This document shows, piece after piece, positions 9,083 to 16,948 of a stretch of DNA of 39,154 bases. The notes under the pieces are model-generated. The model searched no databases, was not told the DNA's origin, and saw only the letters and a list, made by a program, of their open reading frames with translations. The stretch lies in contig CACNHT010000013.1 in the NCBI GenBank assembly GCA_902620285.1, forward strand, positions 1 to 39,154. Reading direction: 5' to 3'. Source of the stretch: an uncultured Alphaproteobacteria bacterium (GTDB lineage: Bacteria > Pseudomonadota > Alphaproteobacteria > HIMB59 > GCA-002718135). The translations under genes and the position numbers were made by a program. How positions within the stretch are numbered: the stretch's first letter is position 1; each line of letters starts with the position of its first letter.

Positions 9083-9088
9083 TCTCCT
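9083..9088 (-). promoter_or_regulatory. Ribosome binding site deciding the binding-protein start
   Basis: AGGAGA on the minus strand, 6 bases before the ATG at 9076. It selects this start over the in-frame ATG at 9142, which has no such site and would place a charged, non-secretory stretch before the signal peptide. Confidence 0.75.
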
Positions 9089-9114
9089 ATAAGATAAATT
9101 TATCGTATGTATTT

Positions 9115-9126
9115 TTTGTATACAAA
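9115..9126. promoter_or_regulatory. 12-base perfect palindrome, candidate operator
   Basis: TTTGTATACAAA is a perfect 12-base palindrome in the 144-base gap between the divergent importer operon and the phosphonate monoester hydrolase gene. It could bind a dimeric repressor controlling both directions, but no regulator gene is adjacent, and short AT-rich palindromes arise by chance in this DNA. Confidence 0.35.
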
Positions 9127-9148
9127 TTTGAACTTTTAGCAAAAATAA

Positions 9149-9177
9149 TTGACAATTTTATTACGTTTTTTTTTAAA
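9149..9177 (+). promoter_or_regulatory. Candidate sigma-70 promoter for the hydrolase gene
   Basis: A perfect -35 element TTGACA at 9149-9154 is followed after 17 bases by TTTAAA at 9172-9177, a weak -10. It would start a short leader before the ATG at 9221. The -35 match is exact; the -10 match is poor, so confidence is low. Confidence 0.3.
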
Positions 9178-9220
9178 AAATTGTGTATTTCTTTTTAATT
9201 ACTTTAGTATTTAGTAGAAT

Positions 9221-10756
9221 ATGAAGAAAATCAAAAAATCTGTACTTTTTATATGTGCTGATCAGTGGCGCTTCGATTGCTTTAGTTTTTTAAATCATCA
9301 ATATGTTCTTACTCCTAATTTGGATAAATTAGCAAAAAAAAGTGTTATTTTTAAATCACACTTTGCAGGTATTGTTCCATGTGGTCCTTCGAGAACTACA
9401 ATGCTGACTGGTTTATATCCATTTATACATCGTTCAGTATATAATGGCGCTCCTCTTGATAAAAGATTTACAAATATCGCTAAAGAAGCTCGAAAATTAA
9501 ATTACAATCCAAGTCTTTATGGATACACCGATACATCTTGGGATCCAAGATACTTAGATCCAAAAGATGAAAAAAATTTTACTTACGAATCACCAATGGA
9601 AGGGTTTGATGATGGCTGTGTTTTACCAGGAGGAAAACCAGAACCCTGGGCTGACCATCTTAATCAAAATGGTTTTGAAATTAATGTAGCAGAGGATTTA
9701 TACAAAGGAAGAAAGCCTAAAGATGATCAAGCATATATTTATGAACCATATTATATTCCAACTGAATTTTCAGACACCGCATTTTTAGCAGACAAAGTTG
9801 TTAACGATTTAAAAAAAGTCAAAGACCCATTTTTTATGCATGTATCTTTTTTAAAACCACACCCGCCCTTTCATGTAGCTGATCCATGGTTTAGTAAATT
9901 TAATCCAGATAATATTAAATTATCTAAAAATAATATTTCACTAAAAGAATTATCAAAAAAACATCCTCTACTTGAAGAATTATGTAAAAAATTTTTATTA
10001 AAAGAAAATTATTCTGAAATTAATTATGATCTTTTAAAAGATCAAGATATCAAAAATATTATGAGTGTCTATTTTGCTATGTGCGCAGAAGTTGATTTTA
10101 ATATTGGTAAAATTTTGAATGCTCTTAAAGAATCAGGGCAAGAAGAGAATACAATGATAATATTTACTAGTGATCATGGAGAGATGTTAAATGAAAATAA
10201 TTTATGGGGGAAATTAGGTTGGTGGGATACTTCTTATAGAATTCCATTGTTTATATATGTGCCTCAAAACAGTCCAAAAGAAATTAATCATTTAACAGAA
10301 TCGGTAGATGTTGCTCCTACCATTTTAGAATGGCTTGGTGGTGAAATCCCCATTGATTGGAATGGTCAATCACTGATGCACAATATCAATAATAAATACG
10401 AAAAATCACCTAATAAAGAATATGTTGTTTTTGATTATGATTTTAGAGAAAGTACTTCGTTTGTTAAAGATAAAAGATTAGCACCCGAACAATGTAATCT
10501 ATCAGTCATTAGAGATAAAAAATGGAAATATGTTCATTTTCCCTCATTACCATGTTTATTATTTGATTTAGAAAAGGATCCTAAGGAAATAAATGACCTA
10601 TCAAACCTAAGAGAATTTCAAGACATAAAAAATAATCTAGTATCTACATTATTAAGTCACCGCATGATTCATCAGGAGCGACAATTATCAAATACTAAAC
10701 TTTCTAGTTCAGGCGTAAATACAAATTCTGGACCATTTAGCAGAAAAATGGAATAA
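9221..10756 (+). CDS. Phosphonate monoester hydrolase / sulfatase-family enzyme (CxPSR formylglycine type)
   Basis: A 511-residue alkaline-phosphatase-superfamily hydrolase. The activation motif C54-G-P-S-R58 provides the cysteine that is turned into formylglycine. Metal-site features are D14 in CADQWR, the K-P-H-P-P-F-H stretch at 212-218, and DHG at 318-320 followed by a conserved GK at 330-331. The overall pattern closely follows my memory of the Rhizobium leguminosarum phosphonate monoester hydrolase: DQWR, PCGPSR, NGFE, KPHPPFH, TESVDVAPTILEWLGG, DYDFRE, YVHFPSLP. Those enzymes cleave phosphodiesters, phosphonate monoesters and some sulfate esters. It has no signal peptide, so it is cytoplasmic. 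It is divergent from the family-5 importer, whose cargo it may hydrolyse. A formylglycine-generating enzyme is not in the window. Confidence 0.85.
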   Translation: MKKIKKSVLFICADQWRFDCFSFLNHQYVLTPNLDKLAKKSVIFKSHFAGIVPCGPSRTTMLTGLYPFIHRSVYNGAPLDKRFTNIAKEARKLNYNPSLYGYTDTSWDPRYLDPKDEKNFTYESPMEGFDDGCVLPGGKPEPWADHLNQNGFEINVAEDLYKGRKPKDDQAYIYEPYYIPTEFSDTAFLADKVVNDLKKVKDPFFMHVSFLKPHPPFHVADPWFSKFNPDNIKLSKNNISLKELSKKHPLLEELCKKFLLKENYSEINYDLLKDQDIKNIMSVYFAMCAEVDFNIGKILNALKESGQEENTMIIFTSDHGEMLNENNLWGKLGWWDTSYRIPLFIYVPQNSPKEINHLTESVDVAPTILEWLGGEIPIDWNGQSLMHNINNKYEKSPNKEYVVFDYDFRESTSFVKDKRLAPEQCNLSVIRDKKWKYVHFPSLPCLLFDLEKDPKEINDLSNLREFQDIKNNLVSTLLSHRMIHQERQLSNTKLSSSGVNTNSGPFSRKME

Positions 10757-10763
10757 TAAAGAT

Positions 10764-11813
10764 ATGTTAACGACTGTTATAGGCGCCTATCCAAAACCAA
10801 GCTACTTAAAAATAACTGATTGGTTTAATGCCTCTGGTGGTACAGATACAGAATATCCAACTAAATTTTACGAAGATGAAATAAAAAAAATGGGCGGTAA
10901 TGTTGAAGAGTTATTTAATAAAGCTACCAAAGAAATAATTAGTGATCAGGAAGAATGCGGTATTGATATCCTAACCGATGGAGAAGTTAGAAGAGAAAAT
11001 TATATTCACTATCATTGTAGATATTTAGAAGGAATTGATTTTGCAAATCTAACAGAAAAAGTTGCTAGGACAGGGAACTATAAATGCTGGTTACCAACAA
11101 TAACTTCAAAAGTTAAAGCAAAAGAATCTTTTTTAGTTGAAGAGTGGAAAAAAAATCAGAGTTTAACCAATAAAGATTTAAAAATTACTATTCCTGGACC
11201 AATGACTATAACAGACACCATAGCAAATACATTTTATGACTCAGATGAACATATGGGTGAAGACTTAGCTGATGCTATTAATGTAGAAATCAAAAGATTG
11301 GTTAATGCAGGATGTAAATATATTCAAGTTGATGAACCATTGTTTGCTAGAAAACCAGAAAATGCTCTTAATTTTGGAATCAAAAATTTAGAGAGATGTT
11401 TTAAGGATATAAATAATCAAGGTTTTGAAAAAATTACTCATATTTGTTGCGGCTATCCTGATAAATTAGATGCAGTAGATTATCCAAAAGCGCCTTTAGA
11501 TTCTTACAGTAAAATTAGTAAAGCTTTAGATGAATCAATTATAGATACAGTTTCTATAGAAGATGCTCATCGATATAATGATTTAAATTTTTTAAAAGAT
11601 TTTAAACAAACAAAAGTTATTTTTGGTTTAATAAAAATAGCAAGCTCTCAAGTTGAGACTAAACAAGAAATTGTCTCAAGAATAAATGATGCATTAAGGT
11701 TTATTGATAAGGAGCAATTAATTGTTGCTCCTGATTGTGGCCTTGGTCACTTACCTCGAGATTTGGCAAAAATAAAATTAAAGATAATGGTAGAGGCTTC
11801 TAATAGTTTTTAG
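10764..11813 (+). CDS. MetE-like (cobalamin-independent) methyltransferase, catalytic-domain only
   Basis: A 349-residue protein of the MetE C-terminal family (URO-D/CIMS-like barrel), about half the length of full MetE, so it lacks the N-terminal domain. Likely zinc ligands are H226 and C228 in THICCG and C325 in APDCGLGH; the barrel also shows TDGEVRRENY at 71-80 and the IQVDEP loop at 187-192. Full MetE transfers methyl from 5-methyltetrahydrofolate to homocysteine; short relatives act with other methyl donors or with thiol cofactors. It starts 7 bases after the hydrolase gene, in the same operon, and not among methionine genes. Its stop overlaps the alanine dehydrogenase stop by 4 bases. 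The reaction is unknown. Confidence 0.8.
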   Translation: MLTTVIGAYPKPSYLKITDWFNASGGTDTEYPTKFYEDEIKKMGGNVEELFNKATKEIISDQEECGIDILTDGEVRRENYIHYHCRYLEGIDFANLTEKVARTGNYKCWLPTITSKVKAKESFLVEEWKKNQSLTNKDLKITIPGPMTITDTIANTFYDSDEHMGEDLADAINVEIKRLVNAGCKYIQVDEPLFARKPENALNFGIKNLERCFKDINNQGFEKITHICCGYPDKLDAVDYPKAPLDSYSKISKALDESIIDTVSIEDAHRYNDLNFLKDFKQTKVIFGLIKIASSQVETKQEIVSRINDALRFIDKEQLIVAPDCGLGHLPRDLAKIKLKIMVEASNSF

Positions 11814-12925
11814 TGTACTAAAGTTTCTGGATTAGCATAATCATAATTTAAATCATCAGCAATAGCTTTATATGTAACGGCACCTTTAAAAATATTTAAA
11901 CCATTCATAAAATTTTTATCATTTTTTAACGCATCTTTTAAACCGTTCGATGCTAAGTTTTGAATAAATGGTAAAGTGACTGCATTTAAAGCAAGCGTGG
12001 AAGTTCTAGGAACTCCACCTGGCATATTTGCAACACAATAATGAACAACATCATCAACAACATATGTAGGGTTTGCATGAGTTGTTGGTTTACTAGTTTC
12101 AACACAACCACCTTGATCAATTGCAACATCAACAATTACAGACCCACTTTTCATCTGTTTTATCATGTCCTTAGTTATAATCTTTGGAGCATTAGAGCCT
12201 GGAACAAGCACGCCACCAATTAGTAAATCACATTCAGAAATATAATCTTTTAGATTTATTTTATCACTGTGGAGTGGTTCTATTTTATCACCAAATTTTT
12301 CTTGTAATTCTTCTAATCTTTTTTCTGATTTATCAACGATGAAAACTTTTGCTTGCATACCTGTAGCAATTATTGCTGCATTTTCACCTACAACACCTCC
12401 ACCTAAAATTAAGACATTTCCAGGTTGAACCCCAGGAGCACCCCCTAAGAGTAAACCACTTCCACCCTTATGTTTTTCAAGTGAATAAGCACCAGCTTGA
12501 ATCGACATTCTGCCGGCTACAGCACTCATAGGTGCAAGAAGTGGTAACTTATTATTATGATCACTTACTGTTTCATAAGCTATACAAATCGAATTTGAAT
12601 CAATTAAACCCTTAGTCAATTCTGGTGCTGCTGAAAGATGTAAATAAGTAAACAAAATTTGGTTTTCTCTTATCATTGCTACTTCATTCATTAGAGGTTC
12701 TTTAACTTTTACAATCATTTCAGAATCATTGAAAATATCCTCTGCTGAATTTACAATTTTTGCACCTGATAATTCATAATCACTATTGGAAAATCCGGCA
12801 CCAATACCGGCATCTTTTTGAATTAAAACTGTATGTTTATTCTTTACTAATTCTTTAACACTTTGCGGAGTAAGCCCAACCCTAGACTCCTGAGCTTTAA
12901 TCTCAGAGGGAACACCTATTTTCAT
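11810..12925 (-). CDS. ald: Alanine dehydrogenase
   Basis: A 371-residue cytoplasmic enzyme that interconverts L-alanine and pyruvate plus ammonia with NAD. The N-terminal catalytic domain shows R15 in ESRVGLTP, K75 in VKVKEP and H96 in TYLHLS, matching the numbered pyruvate-binding and catalytic residues of characterised Ald proteins. The NAD-binding fold carries VLILGGGVVG, and the C-terminal region has NMPGGVPRTST. Length is normal for the family. It directly follows the aminotransferase gene (start and stop share one base), so the two are surely co-expressed. Together they can recycle alanine to pyruvate and release the amino group as ammonia, the arrangement known for taurine and other omega-amino acids. 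Confidence 0.95.
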   Translation of the reverse strand: MKIGVPSEIKAQESRVGLTPQSVKELVKNKHTVLIQKDAGIGAGFSNSDYELSGAKIVNSAEDIFNDSEMIVKVKEPLMNEVAMIRENQILFTYLHLSAAPELTKGLIDSNSICIAYETVSDHNNKLPLLAPMSAVAGRMSIQAGAYSLEKHKGGSGLLLGGAPGVQPGNVLILGGGVVGENAAIIATGMQAKVFIVDKSEKRLEELQEKFGDKIEPLHSDKINLKDYISECDLLIGGVLVPGSNAPKIITKDMIKQMKSGSVIVDVAIDQGGCVETSKPTTHANPTYVVDDVVHYCVANMPGGVPRTSTLALNAVTLPFIQNLASNGLKDALKNDKNFMNGLNIFKGAVTYKAIADDLNYDYANPETLVH

Positions 12926-14265
12926 TATCTGTCATGCATATAGTTTGAGATACCTGTTCTTAATTTTTCAATTATCTCATCAATATGTTTTTTTTCACAA
13001 GTAAATGGAGGTGCAACAATTAAACAATCACCTGTTGCTTTCAAGCTTAAGCCTGCTTCAAATAATTTTTTAAAACAAGCATATCCAGCTTTGCCTAAAC
13101 GCTCATCCATTTTAATATCAATTCCCCCCATCATTCCATATCCTCTTATATCAGTAATGATATCTAAGTCTTTCAAAGTAAATAAACCATCTAAGAAATA
13201 TGGAGACATATCTTTTGCTCTATTAAATAAATCTTCTTTCTCGATTATATCTTGCATTGCTAAACCTGCTGCCATTGAAACAGGTATAGCAGAATAAGTA
13301 TAACCATGAAAAAATTCTATAGCTCCTGTAGGTGAAGCATCAACAATAGTATCATAGATATGATCACGTGAAGCTACTGCTCCTAAAGGCACAACACCAT
13401 TAGTAATTGCTTTAGCCATTGTCATGATATCAGGACAAACATCAAAAGCTTGGGCTGCAAATGGAGCGCCCATTCTTCCCCAGCCAGTAATAACTTCATC
13501 AAAAATTAAAAGAATTCCGTGTTTGTCACAAATTTCTCTTAGTCTTTTTAAATATCCTTTTGGCGGAACTAAAGTTCCTGTTGATCCTGCTACTGGCTCT
13601 ACAATACATGCTGCAATATTTTCAGCACCTATGTTACCAGCAATTCTTTCAAGATCATCTGCTAGATCAGCACCTGTTTCAGGTTCACCTTTTACAAATA
13701 AATTTTCAGGTAAATGAGTATGTCTTAGATGATGTACATTTGGCATGAGAATATTTGAGAAAGTTTTTCTATTAGCAATCATTCCGCCAACAGAGATTCC
13801 TCCAATATTCATTCCATGGTAACCTCTTTCTCTCCCTACTATGTGGGATCTATGACCTTCTCCTTTTGCTTTAAAATATGCTATGGCTGTTTTAATTGCT
13901 GTTTCAACAGCTGATGAACCACAAATAGTAAAAAATATTTTATTTAAATCTTCGGGTGTATGTTTTGAAACTTTTCTAGCTAAATCAAATGAACCACCAA
14001 AACCTTGTTGAAATGGTTGAACATAATCTAATTGCTCTAATTGTTTTGATACTGCTTCTCTTATTTCTGGTCTTGAATGACCCGCTGGACTACAAAATAA
14101 CCCTGAGCTAGCATCAATTAATTTATTTCCATAATGATCAGTATAATAAACACCTTCTGCCTTAACCATTAATCTTGGACTATTTTTATAGTCTCTATTA
14201 GATGTAAATGGCATCCAATGTTCTTCTAATGAATTTGGTATTTCTGTTCTTTTTTCTAAGTCCAT
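12925..14265 (-). CDS. Class III omega-amino acid:pyruvate aminotransferase (beta-alanine or taurine candidate)
   Basis: A 446-residue PLP enzyme of aminotransferase class III. The N-terminal HWMPFTSNRDYK with GLFCSPAGHSRPEI is the pattern of beta-alanine/omega-amino acid:pyruvate aminotransferases. The PLP aspartate is D256 in IFDEVITGWGR, and the Schiff-base lysine is K285 in MAKAITNG. It uses pyruvate as amino acceptor and makes alanine, which the adjoining alanine dehydrogenase regenerates. Because xsc and a Pta-like gene are in the same window, taurine, giving sulfoacetaldehyde, is an attractive substrate. However, the sequence looks more like the beta-alanine group than like the Tpa of Rhodobacterales as I remember it. 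Family certain; substrate open. Confidence 0.87.
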   Translation of the reverse strand: MDLEKRTEIPNSLEEHWMPFTSNRDYKNSPRLMVKAEGVYYTDHYGNKLIDASSGLFCSPAGHSRPEIREAVSKQLEQLDYVQPFQQGFGGSFDLARKVSKHTPEDLNKIFFTICGSSAVETAIKTAIAYFKAKGEGHRSHIVGRERGYHGMNIGGISVGGMIANRKTFSNILMPNVHHLRHTHLPENLFVKGEPETGADLADDLERIAGNIGAENIAACIVEPVAGSTGTLVPPKGYLKRLREICDKHGILLIFDEVITGWGRMGAPFAAQAFDVCPDIMTMAKAITNGVVPLGAVASRDHIYDTIVDASPTGAIEFFHGYTYSAIPVSMAAGLAMQDIIEKEDLFNRAKDMSPYFLDGLFTLKDLDIITDIRGYGMMGGIDIKMDERLGKAGYACFKKLFEAGLSLKATGDCLIVAPPFTCEKKHIDEIIEKLRTGISNYMHDR

Positions 14266-14315
14266 TTTTTTCCTTATTAAAGATTGAGTATATGAAATTA
14301 TCGATAAATCAAAGA

Positions 14316-14341
14316 ATATTTCTTACACAACAAAGAAATAT
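14316..14341. promoter_or_regulatory. Inverted repeat in divergent promoter region, candidate operator
   Basis: Arms ATATTTCTT (14316-14324) and AAGAAATAT (14333-14341) flank an 8-base spacer. They lie in the 118-base gap between the divergent aminotransferase-ald operon and the Pta-like gene. The site could coordinate both directions. Only A/T-rich bases are involved, so chance is possible. Confidence 0.3.
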
Positions 14342-14383
14342 CATAGGAAAAATTGTAGCAGTGGTATAGAGATAATACCAAAT

Positions 14384-15283
14384 ATGAGCACATTACCAGC
14401 AGATCTTAAAAGTAAAGCTTTAGAGACTCCTAACATACCCGCATCTGTTGTGTGCCCCAATCAAGAAAGCATATTATCAGCTGTAATTGAAGGTAAAAAT
14501 ATGAACCTCATCGATCCAACTTTAATTGGAAATAAAAGTTTAATTGTTGAAACAGCAAAAAATTTAAGTTTGGATATTTCTAATTTTAAAATTGTAGAGG
14601 CTAGAGATGAAGAGGATAGTGCTTCAATTGCCTGTCAAATGTCTAATGAAAATAAAAGTAAAATTATAATTAAAGGTAATCTTCATACTGATATTTTAAT
14701 GCGCTCTTATTTAAAAAAAGAATTTAATTTACTTGATGGTAGAAGATTAAGTCATATTTGGCATATGACTACACCACAGCTTAAAAAACCCCTTTTTATC
14801 ACTGATGGCGCTCTGAATGTTTTACCAAGAGTTGATATTAAATTACAGATTCTCAAAAATGCTGTTCAGTTTTGTAATAAATTAAACATCAGCAAACCAA
14901 AAGTGGCAATTTTATCAGGTACAGAAGATCCAATTGACAGTATGCCAAGTTCAGTTGATGCCAAAAAGGTTATGGAACTTGCGTTAGAAGAAAAAATTAA
15001 TGCTTTTATTCATGGACCGCTTGCTTTTGATAATGCTGTTTCTGAGAAAGCGGCTACAATAAAAGGAATCAAAAATGATGTTGCTGGTGATGCTGATATA
15101 CTATTAGTGCCTAATTTAGAAACTGGAAATTCTTTATCTAAAATAATGGTTTATTTTATGAACGCATGTGCTGCAGGAATAGTAATTGGTGGTAAAGTAC
15201 CAGTTGTAGTTCCTAGTAGAGCAGATAGTAAATATTCTAAACTTGCATCAATTATGGCGGCTGTTGTTGCTGCAAATAATTAA
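14384..15283 (+). CDS. Phosphate acetyl/butyryltransferase family protein (Pta-like)
   Basis: A 299-residue single-domain phosphotransacylase (PTA_PTB family), the short form without the regulatory N-terminal domains of large Pta. Family features are the internal ITDGALNVLPR region, SSVDAKKVMELA, HGPLAFDNAVS near residue 210, DVAGDADILLVPNLETGNSL near 227-246, and a final hydrophobic VVVPSRADS stretch. It would convert acetyl phosphate and CoA to acetyl-CoA and phosphate, or use another acyl group. Divergence from the aminotransferase-ald operon and the presence of xsc, which makes acetyl phosphate, make the acetyl version sensible. A butyryl- or propionyl-specific enzyme cannot be excluded. 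No acetate kinase gene is next to it. Confidence 0.82.
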   Translation: MSTLPADLKSKALETPNIPASVVCPNQESILSAVIEGKNMNLIDPTLIGNKSLIVETAKNLSLDISNFKIVEARDEEDSASIACQMSNENKSKIIIKGNLHTDILMRSYLKKEFNLLDGRRLSHIWHMTTPQLKKPLFITDGALNVLPRVDIKLQILKNAVQFCNKLNISKPKVAILSGTEDPIDSMPSSVDAKKVMELALEEKINAFIHGPLAFDNAVSEKAATIKGIKNDVAGDADILLVPNLETGNSLSKIMVYFMNACAAGIVIGGKVPVVVPSRADSKYSKLASIMAAVVAANN

Positions 15284-15302
15284 TAAATAAATTTTAAATC
15301 AA

Positions 15303-16160
15303 ATGCTTTTGAGACATTACTTTTTAATTTTAATAATCACTTTTTTATTTGGAAGTGCCTACCCAGTTCAGAAAGTTATTTTTAATGAAAATGTACCCCC
15401 ATTATTAATGGGAAGTTTAAGAATGTTAGTGGTTTTTTTATGCCTTTCACCTTTTTGGAGATTTAGAATTCCTGAAAAAAAATACTGGCTACCACTTCTC
15501 TTTTTTTCAATCTCTATGGGTTTTTTAGCAAATGTCTTTATGACATTATCATTAAATGAAGCAAACATAGTTTCTCCAATAATTATTGGTTCTCAACTGG
15601 CTGTACCATTTGCAATACTATTAAGCTCATTTTTTTTAAAAGAAAAAGTAAGTATTAAAAAATGGATACTTATATTTATTTCTTTTTTTGGTATTATTTT
15701 ATTGGGCTTTGATCCATTAATAAGAAATGAAATTTATGCTTTAATCTTAATTACCTTAATGGCATTCTTCTATGCTAGTGCACAGGTATTTTCCAGATAC
15801 CTAAAAGATTTAGAAGTCACACTCACAAATGCGGTAATGGGATTAGTTGGATTTATATTATTAATTGTCTCATCATCAATATTTGAAGGACAAACATTAA
15901 ATGAAATAAAAAATATTAGTTTTCAGTCATGGTTATTAATATTGCATTCAGGCATCTTTGTTTCAATCGCTGCACACATGTCGATGTTCTATTTATATAG
16001 GATGTATCCTGTTAATAGAGTATTTCCATTTTACGCTTTATTTCCTGTATTTGGTGTGTTGTTAACATTTATAATTTTTTATGAAATACCAACTTTAATT
16101 ACTTTTATTGGTGGTATAATTGTAATCGTAGCAACTTATTTTATAAATAAAGAAAATTAA
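15303..16160 (+). CDS. EamA/DMT-family transporter
   Basis: A 285-residue inner-membrane protein with about ten hydrophobic helices in two EamA repeats. It begins LLRHYFLILIITFLFGSAYP; the first repeat ends near LSSFFLKEKVSIKKWI (about 110-125) and the second ends in a similar pattern near the C-terminus. Such permeases move amino acids, nucleotides or other small metabolites. It follows the Pta-like gene by 19 bases, so it may be co-transcribed. The substrate is not readable. It is the second EamA gene in the window, not obviously a close copy of the partial one at 1-699. Confidence 0.85.
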   Translation: MLLRHYFLILIITFLFGSAYPVQKVIFNENVPPLLMGSLRMLVVFLCLSPFWRFRIPEKKYWLPLLFFSISMGFLANVFMTLSLNEANIVSPIIIGSQLAVPFAILLSSFFLKEKVSIKKWILIFISFFGIILLGFDPLIRNEIYALILITLMAFFYASAQVFSRYLKDLEVTLTNAVMGLVGFILLIVSSSIFEGQTLNEIKNISFQSWLLILHSGIFVSIAAHMSMFYLYRMYPVNRVFPFYALFPVFGVLLTFIIFYEIPTLITFIGGIIVIVATYFINKEN

Positions 16161-16167
16161 ATTTTGA

Positions 16168-16935
16168 TTATTTAGCTGTCCATCCTCCATCAATTACTAG
16201 TGATGAACCGGTCATCATTGATGTAGCATCTGAAGCAAGATACACTACAGCACTAGCAATATCACTTTCTGTTGCTACTTTTCCTAAAGGTATGTTTTCA
16301 ATTACAGATTTTTTAAAACTTTTATCTTTAAAAAATTTTTTGACCATTGGGGTTTCCACAAAAGTAGGACAAACGGAATTAACTCTAATGTTGTGCTTAG
16401 CCAAATCAATAGCCATCCCTTTAGTAAGACCTTCGACACCAAACTTGGTCATATTATAAACACTTCTAAGAGGAGCTCCTACTTTACCTAACTGAGAAGA
16501 GATATTTATTATTGATCCACCAATTTTTTTTCTATTTTTTGATTTAAGCATAACTTTTGTAGCTAATTGAGCAATATCGAATGATGCTTTAATATTAAGA
16601 TCAACCACTTCACTCATATCTTTTCTTTTAATTTTGGTGAAATATGCAGGTCTATTTGTGCCAGCATTATTTACTAAGATGTCTAATTTATTGATTTTAG
16701 AAAATATTTTTTTTATTTCTTTTAAATTAGTTACATCACACACATAATAATTACATTTCTTTTTGAGTTTTTTAATTTTGTTTTGAACAATTAAAAGATC
16801 TTTCTCTGTACGACTAAGAATTATTACATTTGCGCCTGCTTCTGCTAACGCTATAGCACATGCTTTACCGATGCCTTTGCCTGAGCCTGTCACAAGAGCA
16901 GTTTTGTTGTTTACAGTAAAATTTTTTAGAAACAT
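16168..16935 (-). CDS. Short-chain dehydrogenase/reductase (SDR)
   Basis: A 255-residue classical SDR. The cofactor motif TGSGKGIG is at residues 16-23, the NNAG motif at 89-92, the catalytic serine in NISSQ near 146, and Y160-x-x-x-K164. The C-terminal GSSLVIDGGW is typical. The arginine after the second strand (SRTEKD) would favour NADP, though this is weak evidence. It is the last gene of the minus-strand set that begins with the sugar importer and lies 13 bases after the HAD-like gene. Oxidation or reduction of the imported sugar or a derived polyol is the natural guess. Confidence 0.9.
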   Translation of the reverse strand: MFLKNFTVNNKTALVTGSGKGIGKACAIALAEAGANVIILSRTEKDLLIVQNKIKKLKKKCNYYVCDVTNLKEIKKIFSKINKLDILVNNAGTNRPAYFTKIKRKDMSEVVDLNIKASFDIAQLATKVMLKSKNRKKIGGSIINISSQLGKVGAPLRSVYNMTKFGVEGLTKGMAIDLAKHNIRVNSVCPTFVETPMVKKFFKDKSFKKSVIENIPLGKVATESDIASAVVYLASDATSMMTGSSLVIDGGWTAK

Positions 16936-16948
16936 TTATTATAATTGT

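Noticed and set aside
9221-10756. Choline-O-sulfatase or secreted arylsulfatase
   Set aside because: The protein lacks a signal peptide, and its block pattern fits the phosphonate monoester hydrolase group better. Sulfatase side activity remains possible.
13424-13748. Overlapping plus-strand frames inside the aminotransferase gene
   Set aside because: They are shadows of a well-conserved class III aminotransferase and have low-complexity, gene-unlike composition.
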